DNA of 7,184 nucleotides, from contig JACPZR010000131.1 in the NCBI GenBank assembly GCA_016195395.1, positions 1 to 7,184 of the forward strand, read 5' to 3'. This DNA comes from Spirochaetia bacterium (GTDB taxonomy: Bacteria > Spirochaetota > Leptospirae > Leptospirales > Leptonemataceae). Below the pieces are notes generated by a model that ran no database searches, was not told the DNA's origin, and saw nothing but the letters and a program-made list of their open reading frames with translations. Below, in pieces: positions 5,651 to 7,184 of the stretch. Every line of letters begins with the position of its first letter. Positions within the stretch are counted from its first letter, which is position 1. The position numbers and the translations under genes were made by a program.

Positions 5651-5800
5651 CGCACACGTCGCACGCCCCTCGCGGACAACAAGTGCAGGCGCGTGCCCCT
5701 GGGGCCGCAAGGCCGAACCTCCTGTTCGGAACTTGCGGACGCTCCGCAGTCCTGCTCCGCTCCCCAAGGCCACACGCCCGCACTCCGTTGTTCCCGCAAC
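5651..5800. repeat. Hairpin-rich non-coding region between gyrB and the HIT gene
   Basis: This GC-rich stretch carries several short inverted repeats close together. GCACGC (5661-5666) pairs with GCGTGC (5691-5696). GCCCC (5695-5699) faces GGGGC (5701-5705). GGCC-GCAA-GGCC spans 5703-5714 and has a GNRA-type loop. CCGAAC (5713-5718) pairs with GTTCGG (5724-5729). TGCGGA (5734-5739) pairs with TCCGCA (5743-5748). GTTG (5787-5790) pairs with CAAC (5797-5800). Some are mutually exclusive. Open frames cross the region on both strands but do not look like protein. It resembles a dispersed palindromic intergenic element (REP/BIME-like) or a structured RNA, yet only one copy is visible. The whole gap is 5630-5845; I see no clear promoter in it. 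Confidence 0.45.
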
Positions 5801-5845
5801 AGGCACAGCGTATGTGCAACTGCAACTATGGCAAGTTCTGAAGAA

Positions 5846-7184
<1,339 letters not shown>

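Noticed and set aside
5630..5806. N-terminal extension of the HIT protein by 59 residues
   Set aside because: The added residues are Arg/Gly/Ala-rich and come from the hairpin region. The inner ATG has a good ribosome binding site and matches the family's start.

Overview
This is a bacterial chromosomal window, moderately GC-rich and densely coded. No transposase, integrase, CRISPR array, tRNA or rRNA is visible. The gene content points to a free-living Gram-negative-type bacterium. A spirochaete of the Leptospirales fits best: there is a SpoIIE-type phosphatase behind a large sensory N-terminus, a lipoprotein with a relaxed lipobox, and a GyrB without the extra C-terminal domain of enterobacteria. 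That placement is an inference from protein character only.

Layout from left to right. Positions 1-999 (minus strand) hold most of a PP2C/SpoIIE-family serine/threonine phosphatase whose C-terminus runs off the window. A 122-bp divergent spacer with inverted repeats separates it from a rightward gene for a putative lipoprotein (1122-1868). Next comes a two-gene operon for the two subunits of a 3-oxoacid (succinyl-CoA:acetoacetate type) CoA-transferase, scoA (1936-2661) and scoB (2663-3112). scoA looks intact. scoB stays open but lacks about 67-70 residues from its middle, compared with the well-conserved family. Positions 3248-4399 encode a multi-pass membrane protein ending in a LuxR/GerE-type DNA-binding domain, which makes it a membrane-embedded transcription factor. 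A perfect 16-bp palindrome overlaps its stop codon, a third half-site lies exactly 30 bp downstream, and a sigma70-like promoter then reads into a gene for a seven-helix membrane protein of unknown function (4476-5276). This gene converges on, and overlaps by 61 bp, a HIT-family nucleotide hydrolase/transferase gene on the minus strand (5216-5629). A 216-bp non-coding stretch full of short GC-rich hairpins separates the HIT gene from the C-terminal two thirds of gyrB (minus strand, 5846 to the right edge).

How the parts may work together: gyrB and the HIT gene are housekeeping genes. The CoA-transferase would activate acetoacetate, or a related 3-oxoacid, with succinyl-CoA, but the deletion in scoB makes activity doubtful. 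The most system-like unit is 3248-5276: a membrane-bound LuxR-type regulator, an operator-like palindrome cluster, and a membrane protein of unknown function behind it. The arrangement suggests a one-component membrane signalling module. The regulatory link is inferred from arrangement alone, and the palindrome also resembles a CRP/FNR-type site.
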